NCBI GenBank assembly: GCA_036399835.1
Contig: DASWMI010000122.1
Location: 1-64,000 of the forward strand
Direction: 5' to 3'
Source of the DNA: DASYML01 sp036399835
Lineage (GTDB): Bacteria > Acidobacteriota > Blastocatellia > Pyrinomonadales > Pyrinomonadaceae
DNA: 64,000 nt
Shown piece by piece: positions 38,211 to 48,300 of this stretch. The translations under genes were made by a program, and so were the position numbers. Under the pieces are notes generated by a model. It was not told the origin of the DNA. It searched no databases and worked only from the letters and a program-made list of their open reading frames with translations. Numbering within the stretch: the stretch's first letter is position 1; the number at the start of each line of letters is the position of its first letter.

Positions 38211-38282
38211 AGATAAAAGCGAAGCTTGGTCGGCTCTCTGACTTTCCAGAATCGTAGAACCGGATTGCAGTGGAACAAAGAG

Positions 38283-38316
38283 AAGGGCAACCCCTTTATG
38301 AGGGGCCGCCCTTTTA
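38283..38316. terminator. Terminator between ald and Oar-like receptor 2 (convergent)
   Basis: Stem GAAGGGCAACCCCT with AGGGGCCGCCCTTT around TTATG; T and A runs flank it, so it can act on both strands. Confidence 0.75.
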
Positions 38317-38346
38317 AGTTATCGTGCGGGCCTGTTCGCCGGAGCC

Positions 38347-41300
38347 TTAGAAGCTGTAGCGAAGCTCTATGCGTCCTGTACGATTGTATTGAGAGCTGGA
38401 GCCGCACTCGTTACGCGTCGGCTGGTTGAAGAATGGATTGAGCACGTTGGCATCATCCGCACCCTGGAACTGGCACTGGTTTCTATTGAGAACGTTAAAG
38501 AAGTCAGCACGAATCTCAAAGCGATCCCTCTCCAGATGCGTGAACGGCACGCCGAACGAGCGCTGGAGGCTCAGGTCTAGGCTGCTGATTGACGGCGCGC
38601 GTAAAGAGTTGCGTCCGGCAACCCCGGTCCTGATGCTGCGGTCCACAACGTAACGCGCATCGCTGAGAGCAATCGGATTGCCGTTGATGTCAAAATATCC
38701 AGTGGGCGAGACATCACCGAAGAAGACCTGTGCAAACGCGACGGAGGTCGCCGGGGCGCTCGGGTTGGAGATGGACGGGCGATCATTAAAGCTGCTACCG
38801 TCACGGTCCAAATCAATGCCGCCGACGAAAGGCGTATCCACGTTGCCGGACTGAATCCGGTAGATGCCCGAGAGCTTGAAGCCGCCCAGTAAGGCTTTCC
38901 CGAACCCTGACTGTATCGGACTCGGAATATCATAAAGGGCGCTCACCACGAACCTGTGCGGAACGTCGTAAGAAGCCACGCTGCGGTCTGCTCTCAACCC
39001 GCCGCGCAAGCTGAACGGATCGCTCGGACGCGTGCTTCCACCCGTTGTCGTAAAGACCTCGCTATTAACATCGTCTATCGCCTTCGAGAAGGTGTAGGCG
39101 AGGCGGAAGAAGAGGCCGTTGCGGAAACCGCGTTCGAGACGCGTTTGCAGCGAGTGATAGATGGAATCGCCCGCGTTGGTCCGCAGGATAATCGAGCCAA
39201 AATCAGGATGCACGCGCGGCGAGTTGGCCTTGCCGGTTAATGGTCCAGTGCGCGGATTGATTTCCACGTTGAGAAACTGCTTTAGCCCGTGCGAGCCGAC
39301 GTAGGCCACGTCTGCAATCACATGCCAGGGCAACTCGCGCTGGATGCCCAGGTTCCAAACATAGCTCTCAGGATTTTTCAGATTCGGCTCGATGCTGTTG
39401 ATGCCCGCGAAAGGGTCAGGGTCTCCGACAAACTGTGTCGGGAGCGAGCCTCTAATCGTCGAATTGGCGAAGCCGCGCCCGCCAACGTCGCCGCCAAAGG
39501 AAGCGAAGCCGTTAGCATTGGGGACGGTCGAGGCCGTGTTCTCCAGAATGTTGGAGAAGAAGAAATCGTAGTTGATGGCGAACCCGCCGCGAATCACGGT
39601 TCTCTCTTCACCAAACAGTTTCTGGAAAAAGCGCGGCGTGTAGGCAAAGCTCACGCGCGGAGCAAAGTTGTTATTGTCGCGCTTCTGTTCGACGCGCGTG
39701 TTGATGGGATTATTGAAACCCGCAAAAGCCGGGAACGGAATGACGTTGTAGGGCGTGCCGTAATTCTCATAACGCAGCCCCAGGTTCAAAGTCAGATTGG
39801 GGCGCACGCGCCAGCTATCGTTGATGAAGTAGTTCTGGTAGAACGGCTCCGGATAGATCACCGGACTGCCAAAGACTGTGCTCCCAAACTGTCCCTCAAC
39901 GCCTGAGAACTGGTCCACAAAGTTGGCGAAATCCGAAAACTCTCCTGTCTCATCAAACGAGAAGCTGAGGATTCCACGATCACCGAAGGGCACGGCCTCT
40001 CTGGCCTTCTGCTTGAGCAGGTCCGCGCCGATGCGCAGCGTGTGATTGCCGACCGTATGGCTGATCGTATCCTGAAACTGGTAGTTGTTAAAGATACGGC
40101 CTTGCGGGAAGGTCGGGTCGAGGTTGAAATTGCTGAGCGGGCTGCTGGCAAAGACGATGAACGGCCCGGCATTCAGCAGACCTTGATCGCGTGGTCCAAA
40201 AATGACGTTGGTGCGCACAAAGCCAAAACGAAATTCGTTCGTCGTGTTGGCCGAAAAAGTGCGCGTAAAGTTGAAGTAAAAGTTCTGCGTCAGGCTCGGG
40301 ACATCAATCTCGTTGCCGGGAAAGATGGACGGAATCTGATTGCTGAACAACTGGTTGTCGAAGAGATAGCGGAACGAGTAGGCATCTTTTGAGTTCGGCG
40401 TCCAGTCAACGCGAAAGAGTCCTTGATAGTCGTTGACGGGCTGCGGGGCGGAAGCCGAAGCCGTGCCGAATTCGATGGTGGGCCTACCGCCTCCGAGTTC
40501 AACGGGAAAGGTGTCCGTCGTGGCGCGCACGCTGCCGAGAGCCGCCAGATAAGCATCCAGATTTCCGCTCGCGCCTGCCGGAAAGAGCGAACGCAGTGTG
40601 GCTACGCCGGCTGCTGTCGGGACGACTCCCGTCGCCGTCGCCGATGAGCGGACCAGGTCGGGTTGGAAAGTGCCGAAGAAGAAGAGCTTGTTCTTGATGA
40701 TTGGTCCACCCAGGCTCCCGCCGAAGGTGTTCTCCACTTGGACCTGTCGCGGGTCGCCGCGACGACGTTGTCCGGGCGTGCGCGCAGCAAAGGCGCTGTT
40801 GCTGAGAATGTCATAACCGGAGCCATGAAACTCGTTCGTGCCGCCGCGGCTGATGACATTGACGATAGCTCCGCCAGCGCGTCCATACTCGGCTGAGAAG
40901 TTGCTTTGGAGAATCGTGACTTCGTTATAGCCGTCGCGCAGGACGGGTTGATAATTCTGTCCGGCAATCGAGTTGTCGTTATTATCCAGACCGTCAATCA
41001 GTTGATTGTTGTTGCGCGCACGCAGGCCGTTGACATTAAACTCCGTGCCCTGCACGAAGCCGCCAGCTTTCGCGCCCGGGTTCGTCACACCCGGCAAAGT
41101 GAAGACCAGGTTGACCGGGTTTAATCCGGCAACGGGAAGGTCCGTAATCTGTCGCGTGTCGAGAGTGTTGACGCGTGTCCCATCCTGAGTTTGAAGAATC
41201 ACAGTCTCAGACGTGACCTGCACGACTTCGTTGGCGCTGCCGACTTCAAGCGCGACAGGATAATCCGTGGTCTGACCTCCTGCGGCCCTGACGTTCTGAA

Positions 41301-41577
41301 CAGCAGTAGCCTTGAATCCGCCGGCGTTGACATCGATCCTGTAAGTACCCGGGTCAACCGCTTCAAAGCGATAGGTTCCCTCCTCACCGGTCGTCGTATC
41401 GCGGGAGACTCCGGTCTCCACATTAGTTAATTTAACGGTCGCCCCGTTGATGGCAGCGCCATTCGGGTCCAGAACAGTTCCTACGACAGTCCCCTTACTG
41501 GTTTGCGCCAGAGCCAGAGGGCTAAAGGCAAATAGTAATAGAGTGAAAGCCGAGAGGATGAATTTCACTGTGCTCAT
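38347..41577 (-). CDS. Oar-like TonB-dependent receptor 2
   Basis: 1076 residues on the minus strand. Signal peptide (FTLLLFAFSPLALAQ), then a carboxypeptidase-regulatory domain (VVGTVLDPNGAAINGATVKL, GTYRIDVNAGGFKA), a plug region (LDTRQITDLPVAGLNPVNLV, AEYGRAGGAIVNVISRGGTN) and a C-terminal barrel ending in ELRYSF. Shorter than the other two receptors in the window. A sigma-54 promoter lies 85 bp upstream. Ligand unknown; no TonB system genes are adjacent. Confidence 0.93.
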   Translation of the reverse strand: MSTVKFILSAFTLLLFAFSPLALAQTSKGTVVGTVLDPNGAAINGATVKLTNVETGVSRDTTTGEEGTYRFEAVDPGTYRIDVNAGGFKATAVQNVRAAGGQTTDYPVALEVGSANEVVQVTSETVILQTQDGTRVNTLDTRQITDLPVAGLNPVNLVFTLPGVTNPGAKAGGFVQGTEFNVNGLRARNNNQLIDGLDNNDNSIAGQNYQPVLRDGYNEVTILQSNFSAEYGRAGGAIVNVISRGGTNEFHGSGYDILSNSAFAARTPGQRRRGDPRQVQVENTFGGSLGGPIIKNKLFFFGTFQPDLVRSSATATGVVPTAAGVATLRSLFPAGASGNLDAYLAALGSVRATTDTFPVELGGGRPTIEFGTASASAPQPVNDYQGLFRVDWTPNSKDAYSFRYLFDNQLFSNQIPSIFPGNEIDVPSLTQNFYFNFTRTFSANTTNEFRFGFVRTNVIFGPRDQGLLNAGPFIVFASSPLSNFNLDPTFPQGRIFNNYQFQDTISHTVGNHTLRIGADLLKQKAREAVPFGDRGILSFSFDETGEFSDFANFVDQFSGVEGQFGSTVFGSPVIYPEPFYQNYFINDSWRVRPNLTLNLGLRYENYGTPYNVIPFPAFAGFNNPINTRVEQKRDNNNFAPRVSFAYTPRFFQKLFGEERTVIRGGFAINYDFFFSNILENTASTVPNANGFASFGGDVGGRGFANSTIRGSLPTQFVGDPDPFAGINSIEPNLKNPESYVWNLGIQRELPWHVIADVAYVGSHGLKQFLNVEINPRTGPLTGKANSPRVHPDFGSIILRTNAGDSIYHSLQTRLERGFRNGLFFRLAYTFSKAIDDVNSEVFTTTGGSTRPSDPFSLRGGLRADRSVASYDVPHRFVVSALYDIPSPIQSGFGKALLGGFKLSGIYRIQSGNVDTPFVGGIDLDRDGSSFNDRPSISNPSAPATSVAFAQVFFGDVSPTGYFDINGNPIALSDARYVVDRSIRTGVAGRNSLRAPSISSLDLSLQRSFGVPFTHLERDRFEIRADFFNVLNRNQCQFQGADDANVLNPFFNQPTRNECGSSSQYNRTGRIELRYSF

Positions 41578-42013
41578 AAAATCTCCTTAATGCTTCAAAT
41601 TGCTTCTCGTAGCCAATGGCTCTATAAAAGCCGATCCGAGAGATAGCAATATTTCGTCAGCGCAACTCCTGAGCCAGAAGCTGCACCCGTTATCAAGAGT
41701 CGAATTCTTAAAGAGAAGCGGATGAGATGTGAAAGTTTTGTGACTACGAAAAATCGTATATTCAAAATTGGCAGGCGGTGACGCGCAGGCTTAATTTATT
41801 AAAAACAGGAGACAAGATTGCACACGCCAAACCGTCTGCGGATACAGATTTCCGTATCATGCCTCGGCAGCGACGCGCGAGACGAAAGACTTATCGCATT
41901 AGTGTGGCGTAAGCGAAAGATTCGCAGAGAAGTTTATATATCCAAACTTTTGTAGTTTTCCGAAAAATTCAAGAGCTTACTCACTAAAATTCGACGATGC
42001 TTGACACGGCTCA
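41578..42013. other. Intergenic region upstream of Oar-like receptor 2
   Basis: 436 bp holding the sigma-54 site (41662-41676) and AT-rich DNA; no open frame of interest was found. The part 41740-42000 shows no terminator or repeat that I can support. Confidence 0.5.
41662..41676 (-). promoter_or_regulatory. Sigma-54 promoter of Oar-like receptor 2
   Basis: On the minus strand the sequence reads TGGCTCAGGAGTTGC, matching TGGC-N7-TTGC with GG and GC at the correct -24/-12 spacing. It lies 85 bp before the start codon. Use of RpoN, and hence an enhancer-binding activator, is inferred. Confidence 0.7.
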
Positions 42014-42451
42014 TTACTTCTTGAGCAAGCGTGCCAGCGCGCCGGTGATCTCTTCCGGGCGAACGGGCTTCGCCAGGTAAAGGTCCGCGCGAGCACTGTC
42101 TTCATGAGGAGCGTCGGCGCGCTCTATACCGCTCAGGATGATGACGGGCAGGTGCGAAAGATTTGGCTGGCGGCGCAGGAAACGGCACAGCTCATAACCA
42201 TTCAGGTGCGGCATGATGGCATCCGTCACGACCGCATCAACTTCTGAGGCGAGCACAGCCTTGATGGCTTCCAGCCCGTCCGCCGCGACGATGACCGTGT
42301 ACCCCGACCTCTGCAGGATAACCTCAAGATAGCGGCGTATAGAGCGGTCGTCTTCGGCAAGCAGAATCGTTCCGCGAGATGTGCGCGGCGTTGTGATTTG
42401 ACCAATGGCAGGAGATGGAGCGGGGGTGTTATCTTCGTTCAGCGTGTTCAT
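42014..42451 (-). CDS. Response regulator, receiver domain only
   Basis: 145 residues: a Thr/Pro-rich N-terminal tail of about 28 residues, then a CheY-like receiver with the acidic pair in LLAEDDRSIRRYL, the phosphorylated aspartate in AVVTDAIMP and the lysine in LAKPVRPEE. No output domain. It divides from the DUF512 gene and reads toward Oar-like receptor 2. It could be part of an unlinked two-component or chemosensory system; no histidine kinase is nearby. Confidence 0.88.
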   Translation of the reverse strand: MNTLNEDNTPAPSPAIGQITTPRTSRGTILLAEDDRSIRRYLEVILQRSGYTVIVAADGLEAIKAVLASEVDAVVTDAIMPHLNGYELCRFLRRQPNLSHLPVIILSGIERADAPHEDSARADLYLAKPVRPEEITGALARLLKK

Positions 42452-42920
42452 CTATTAATGCTAAAACCTCTGTTGTTCGTCTTCTTCCTAAAGAAAAAGC
42501 CAGGACACCCTACGGCAATCCTCGTGCCCGTCTGCTCCGACTCTCGAAGGATGATTGCGAGCTTACTCAGAACCGATTTCGAGCTTGATGCCTAAACGGT
42601 TGAGCCTGAGACGGATGCTGGCCTGGAATGGGTAGGAGAGTTGATGCTGCAAGGACCCTCTGGCCGACTGGTCCAGAGATTTTTAGATTAGACCTTTCGA
42701 CCAGCGGCTGTCAATTAGACGGCAGACTTAATTGCGTATCGTTCAATCTGAAACGATGAACGATGAAGGATCAGCCAAAGGGTTTACCAGCAGGCTTCAG
42801 GCGAACGCGCCATTCTGTTATACTCAAATATTTCACGGCTCATGATTTCTTTATCTATGAGCATGCGAGCCTGGTCCAGCTTGGGTACGCAGAGAGAATA
42901 AGAAAGTTAGCGAGTTTGAG
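42452..42920. other. Intergenic region between the response regulator and the DUF512 gene
   Basis: 469 bp between divergent genes. A small stem CTCTGG/CCAGAG (42659-42679) followed by ATTTTT carries a TGGTCCA copy in its loop side. A weak promoter (TTCAGG, 17 bp, TATACT at 42819-42824) may serve the DUF512 gene. Near 42748-42775, GTTCAATCTGAAACGATGAAC-like repeats are seen. A 65-codon frame at 42398-42595 is not credible. Confidence 0.45.
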
Positions 42921-44336
42921 ATGTACGAGTTTGCCGTCACACCAGCCGTCACGCAGCTTCGCCGTCGCGGTGTAGAGATTACAGAGGTTGCGCCCGAGAG
43001 TCTGGCCGCAGAGCTTGAGCTTGAGGCGGGCGACCGTATCATTAAAGTCAACGGTCGGATTGTGCGCGACTATCTTGATTTCCGTTTTCAGTCGGGCGGC
43101 GAGATGGAGTTGGTCCTGGAAGTTCGCAAGCGAAACGGTGAAGATTGGGAGTTGGAGATTGAGCGCGATGAGGGCGAGGATTGGGGCTTAGGGTTTGAGC
43201 AGATCGTTCCGCGCCAGTGTGCCAACGAATGTATCTTTTGCTTCTGTAAAGGCAACCCGGAAACCGCGCGTCCCTCGCTCTTCGTCCGCGATGAGGACAT
43301 ACGGCTTTCCTTTCTCTACGGCAACTACACGACGCTGACTTCGATTACGGAAGACGAGATGAGCCGCATCATCGAGCAGCGTCTTTCGCCGCAATACGTC
43401 TCCGTCCATGCGACAGACCTTGAGGTGCGCGCCTTTCTGCTCGGCGTTGATAAAAAGCGCGCGGATATTTCCGAGAAGCTGGCGCGCCTGCTCGGTGCAG
43501 GCATAGAGCTTCACGCGCAGGTCGTCCTGTGTCCGGCAATCAACGACGGCGAAATTCTTCGCCGCACGATTAGCGATCTGGCTGCGCTCCACCCGCAGGT
43601 CAAGAGCGTGGCGATTGTCCCATTGGGCCTCACGCGCTATAACACGGACGAGCGTCTTACCCCTGTCACGCCTGAGTTCTGCCGCCGCACTATCAAAGAG
43701 GTGACGCAGCTTCAGCGCGAGCTGCGCGCACGCCTCGGCACGACCTTCGCTTTTCTAGGCGATGAGATTTACCTGCGCGCCGGACGAATGGTGCCGGGCA
43801 GAAAGCATTACGGCGACTACCCGCAGATTGAAGACGGGATCGGCATGGTGCGCAGCTTCGAGAGAGAGTTTGCCGCGCTCTGGCGCAGGCTCGAAAGAAG
43901 CGCGCCCTCGGGTGCGCAGAGGTTCAACGGAACGATTATGACGGGCAAGCTCTTTGCTCCTATCCTGCGCAAACAGATTGAGCGACTGAATGCTAGATTC
44001 GGCACGAAGCTCTGCGTCGTCGGAGTCGAGAATCTATATTTTGGCGGCGACGTTTCTGTGGCGGGTCTCCTGACGGGCGGAGATTTTCTGGCTGCGCGCA
44101 GAGAGGCCAGGGGCGATTTCATCATCATTCCATCCTCGTCCGTCAAGAGCGATGAGCCGATCATGCTCGATGGCATGAGGCTCGCAGAGTTGGAAGAGAA
44201 ACTGCGTCTTCCTGTTCATGCTCTGGACTTCGCTTCCTTCGCCCGCATGCTCAAGAGCCGCGAGACGAAACCCCTCAATCAAATCAATCAGGCTTTGACT
44301 TTAGACTCCGGACACGCGACTCCAAAGCTTTACTAG
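42921..44336 (+). CDS. DUF512 / radical SAM protein with PDZ-like N-terminus
   Basis: 471 residues. The first 75 residues are a PDZ-like fold (AAELELEAGDRIIKVNGRIV). Cysteines at 100, 104 and 107 in CANECIFC give a CX3CX2C iron-sulfur motif of radical SAM type. The rest matches the DUF512/TIGR03279 family: HATDLEVRAFLLG, ELHAQVVLCPAINDG, LGDEIYLRAGR and a final part with LTGGDFLAA. Often found next to the GTPase Der; here it is followed by a methyltransferase 2 bp later. The reaction it catalyses is unknown. Confidence 0.9.
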   Translation: MYEFAVTPAVTQLRRRGVEITEVAPESLAAELELEAGDRIIKVNGRIVRDYLDFRFQSGGEMELVLEVRKRNGEDWELEIERDEGEDWGLGFEQIVPRQCANECIFCFCKGNPETARPSLFVRDEDIRLSFLYGNYTTLTSITEDEMSRIIEQRLSPQYVSVHATDLEVRAFLLGVDKKRADISEKLARLLGAGIELHAQVVLCPAINDGEILRRTISDLAALHPQVKSVAIVPLGLTRYNTDERLTPVTPEFCRRTIKEVTQLQRELRARLGTTFAFLGDEIYLRAGRMVPGRKHYGDYPQIEDGIGMVRSFEREFAALWRRLERSAPSGAQRFNGTIMTGKLFAPILRKQIERLNARFGTKLCVVGVENLYFGGDVSVAGLLTGGDFLAARREARGDFIIIPSSSVKSDEPIMLDGMRLAELEEKLRLPVHALDFASFARMLKSRETKPLNQINQALTLDSGHATPKLY

Positions 44337-44338
44337 AA

Positions 44339-44923
44339 GTGGACCACATCTCAAAAACTCAAGAGAAAAAGATTCTTGATGTCGGCTGCGGGCGCAACAA
44401 GTATCCGGGAGCCATCGGCATAGACAACAACCCGCGCACGGATGCCGACGTGATACACGACCTCGGCGTCGTCCCCTATCCGTTTGCCGACGATGAATTC
44501 GATGAGGTTATCAGCCGCCATGTGATAGAGCACGTGCCGGACGTGATGGCTTTTATTTCAGAGCTGCACAGGGTCACTAAACCAGGCGGCAGAATCAAGC
44601 TGGTCACGCCGCACTACTCAAACCCTGATTGGCCCACGGACCCCACGCACCGCAACCACTTCAATAGCTATTCCTTCAACTGCTTTATAGAAGACCGCAG
44701 CAACTTTCCCTTCTATTCGGATGTGCGCTTAAAGCCTGTGCGAACCTACGTCACGCTCGCCAACCTGTGGCGCGCGCTCGGATTGGAACTCTTCACCAAC
44801 CTGGACCAGAGCTGGCCCGCCTTTCGCTTCACCAGAAAATTCTGGGAGTTTTACCTGAGCTATATCTTTCGCGGCAAGGAACTGCATTTTGAGTTTGAGG
44901 TCATCAAGCCTCAAAGAGTTTGA
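44339..44923 (+). CDS. SAM-dependent methyltransferase (methyltransf_11-like)
   Basis: 194 residues. Motif I ILDVGCGRNKYPG is near residues 12-24, then the acidic residue of IGIDNN and the conserved EVISRHVIEHVPD, typical of small-molecule methyltransferases. The start GTG 44339 is two bases after the stop of the DUF512 gene, suggesting coupling. Substrate unknown; lipid or glycan targets are common for this type. Confidence 0.85.
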   Translation: MDHISKTQEKKILDVGCGRNKYPGAIGIDNNPRTDADVIHDLGVVPYPFADDEFDEVISRHVIEHVPDVMAFISELHRVTKPGGRIKLVTPHYSNPDWPTDPTHRNHFNSYSFNCFIEDRSNFPFYSDVRLKPVRTYVTLANLWRALGLELFTNLDQSWPAFRFTRKFWEFYLSYIFRGKELHFEFEVIKPQRV

Positions 44924-45309
44924 GGTCTTCGAGGCTGCGCGCTCGGATTGGCCCGCAAGCGGCTCAGACGTAGAGCGCGCCGAGCGACTGTCTGCTCCCG
45001 TGCGCGAGCCTCTCTGCTAGGCTCTCACCCGAAGGCTTTGGGCCACGCCTCCGAAGCAGGCGCGAGAGGGGCTGCCGATTCCCATAAAGGGATGCGATGG
45101 TTGTCTTTATCCAATCTTATGGATAATCTCCGAAATCTTGGTCAGGTAAATTGTAGAGCTTGAAGTTAGCCTCGCAGAAGGCTCGATTTTGTGGGGTTTT
45201 TAACTTTGCAGGTTGCTGGCATAAGTCTTGCTTTTTTCAACCCGTTCGACACTTCGTCCTAGTCTACTCATTTGAGTTTCACCGTAAAATTGAAAGGAAA
45301 TTTCCTCAG
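44924..45309. other. Intergenic region upstream of Oar-like receptor 3
   Basis: 386 bp. It contains a small stem TTATCC/GGATAA near 45108-45126 and the sigma-54 site at 45217-45231. The receptor frame is open upstream of 45310 to 45160, but it crosses the promoter and encodes no signal peptide, so it is not counted as coding. The short frame 44948-45163 is not supported. Confidence 0.5.
45217..45231 (+). promoter_or_regulatory. Sigma-54 promoter of Oar-like receptor 3
   Basis: TGGCATAAGTCTTGC is a near-perfect -24/-12 element (consensus TGGCAC-N5-TTGC), 79 bp before ATG 45310 and followed by T-rich DNA. Transcription from about 45243 would exclude the longer reading frame and fixes the start. 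Confidence 0.8.
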
Positions 45310-48300
45310 ATGAACATTTCAGCCCACTTTAACGGCCCCGTCCTGAGAGCTTTGACAGCCTTCGCGCTGGTTCTCGGATTGATGTGGTCAAGTTCCTTCG
45401 CCCAGACGACTAGTACCAGGGTGAACGGAACTGTCAAAGACCCGACTGGCGCTGTCGTCGCCGGAGCGACGGTCACTCTCAGAGACATCGCGACCAATCG
45501 CGAAGTCACCAGTACAACAAATGACGAAGGCTTTTTCGTCTTCCAGGATGTTCGCCCCGGCCTCTATGTCGTCGCGGCGGAGCGTGCCGGATTCAAGAGA
45601 GCCGAAGTCCAGAATGTGCAGGCTAACGTTGACCAGCCCTCGACGGTAAACATCGTCATGGAAGTCGGCCAACCCACAGAAACCGTGACCATCACGGCTG
45701 CCGAATCGCAGGCCGTCGTAAACACGGAAAACGCCCAGCTTGCCACCACGGTTTTAGGCCGTCAGATTGAAGACCTTCCGCTCAACGGGCGCAACCCGCT
45801 CTCTTTGGCAGGTCTGCAAGCCGGCGTCAATACCGGTTCGAGCAACAGAACGGCTGCCGTCAACGGACTGCGTGGGACCTTTACCAATCTCACGTGGGAC
45901 GGCGTTAACATCAATGATAATTTTATTCGCACAGACAGCTTTTTCGGCGCAGCCGCGCCCAGCGTGGTGAGCGTCTCGGAGTTTACTCTGGTGACGCAGA
46001 ACGCCAACGCTGGCGACGGATTGGGCGTGGCACAGGTTAAGCTCGTCACCCCGCGCGGCGGCAGAGAGTTTCATGGTAGCATCTTCGACTACCACCGCAA
46101 CGACCGCTTTGATGCGAACACCTTCTTCAATAATGCTCTCGGCAGATACACCGCGACTGATGCGCAGGTGGTTGCCGGGCTGCGCCAGGCTGGCGAAGAG
46201 AAAGCCGCCAAGCCGCTGCTCAATCAGAACCAGTTCGGGTTCAACTTCAGCGGCCCGTTTGTCCTGCCCCGCTTCGGCGAAGGTGGACCAGCCACCTATG
46301 GTAAGGACAGGCTCTTCTTCTACGGCTTCTACGAAGGCGTGAGAGACACGGAAACGGCGAGCACGACGCGTACCTTCCTGACGCAGAACGCGCGCACCGG
46401 ACTCTTTACCTACAGGCGTCTCGACAACGGTCAGCTTCAGACCATCAACCTCTTGAGCGTTACCGGCAGGCAGCTTGACCCGCTGACCTCCAGTCTGGCT
46501 AACGCCGCGCCCTTGCCGAACGACCCGACGACGGGCGATCTGGCGAGCGTCTCCGGTGGTGCTGCGCTCTCGAACTTTGCGACCTTCAGATACAACACTC
46601 CGGTCGGCTTCTCACAGGATTTGTGGGGCTTCCGCACGGACTTCGACTATTCAGAGCGTCACAGGTTTGAAGCCATCTTTAACCAGTTCCTCTTCAACTT
46701 CCCGAATTCGGGCGGCGAGCCTTTCCCGGGCGCTCCCGGAGACGGCCAGTCGTCAACCCGCCCGCGCGGGTCGTTTGCCTGGAACTGGACCGCTTCTTCG
46801 AGCCTCAACAACGAGCTGCGTTTCGGCTTTTTCAACCAGGACGTAGTCTTCTTTACGAACGAGCCTTTCTCCAGAGGCTTCCAGATTGTGCAGCCGCTGA
46901 TTAGCGACTCGGAAGACAACTTCCTGCCGCAGGGCCGTCTCGTCAAGAACAAAGACCTGCTCGATAACGCCGTCTGGACCAAGGGCGATCACACGTTCCG
47001 CTTCGGTGGCAGCTATCGCAACGTTTACGTCCAGCCTTTCAATGACGCCGGCATCGTTCCGACCGTCAACATCGGCTTTACCACGACGGGTATCGCCAGC
47101 CCCTTGAGCAGGACCAACGCGGCGCAGTTCCCCGGCGGCATCGGCACGACCGATTTCTCTACCGCCGGTAGCGTGCTCGCCATCCTGACTGGACCAATCT
47201 CTTCGATCACACAGACCTTTAACGTGGCTAACCGCGAAGATGGCTTTGTGCCCGGAGCGACCCAGAGACAGAAGTTCCACTACTTCGGCGTCGGCTCTTA
47301 CGTGCAGGATACATGGCGTCTGCGCCAGAACCTGACCGTCAACTTCGGCGTGCGCCACGAGTTCATCTCGGTTCCGAGAGAAGCTCAGGGCCTCGTGCTC
47401 CTGCCGACCAACCGCGAGTTGACCGCGCTCAGAGAGAACGTCACGCTTGATTTCGCCTCCGGCGGCGACCGTGGCTTCTTCAACAACGACTACAATAACT
47501 TTGCTCCGAACTTCAGCTTCGCCTGGGATCCGTTCAAGGATGGCAAGACCAGCCTGCGCGGCGGCTATGCTATCTCTTACGTGATTGACAACAACATCAC
47601 GACGGTTCTCAATGCGGTGAGAGGCAATCCCGGTCTGATCTCCACGGTCTCGCGCACCGCCGTCAAGACGACGGCTGGCGCTGGTCCTCCAGTGATTCCG
47701 ACTCCGGCTTTCAAGGTCCCGCGCACAGCGCTGGATAACGTGACACTGCTTGACCCGGCGAGCGCCTACTTCACCTTCGACCCGAACTTCCGCACGCCTT
47801 ATGTGCAGCAGTGGAACATCGGCATCGAGCGCGAGGTGATGCGCGACACGGCGGTTGAAGTTCGCTATGTTGGCAACCGCGGAACCAAGCTGACGCGCGG
47901 TATTGACAGCAACCAGCTTCGCGTCTTTAACAACGGGTTCGCCGCCGACGTGGCGCGCGCCCAGTTCAACTTAGCTAACTGCGGTGGCCGTGCCAATCCG
48001 ACGGCGGCACAGTGCGCTGGCAGACAGCCGCTCCAGATTCTGCCGTTCCTCGGCGACAATCTTGGACTCAACGGCTTCCTGACAGACCCGAGCGTGATCC
48101 TCTTGATTCAGCAGGGACAGCTCGGCGCGCTGGCGCAGTTCTACGCAGGCGCGAACTCCTTCTTCTTCGTCCGCGATGGTGCTTCGAGCAAGTTTGGACC
48201 GGAATTCTTCCTGCCCAATCCGAACTCCTTCATCGTTGACTACTACAGCAACGCCGCAGACTCCTGGTATCACGGCCTTCAGGCGGAAGTTCGCAGACGC

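Noticed and set aside
42398..42595. 65-codon plus frame upstream of the DUF512 gene
   Set aside because: Overlaps the response regulator start on the other strand, weak start codon, no features.
44948..45163. 71-codon plus frame before Oar-like receptor 3
   Set aside because: Arg-rich, no ribosome-binding site, ends within the promoter region.
45160..45309. N-terminal extension of Oar-like receptor 3
   Set aside because: Crosses the sigma-54 promoter and lacks a signal peptide; the signal peptide begins at 45310.
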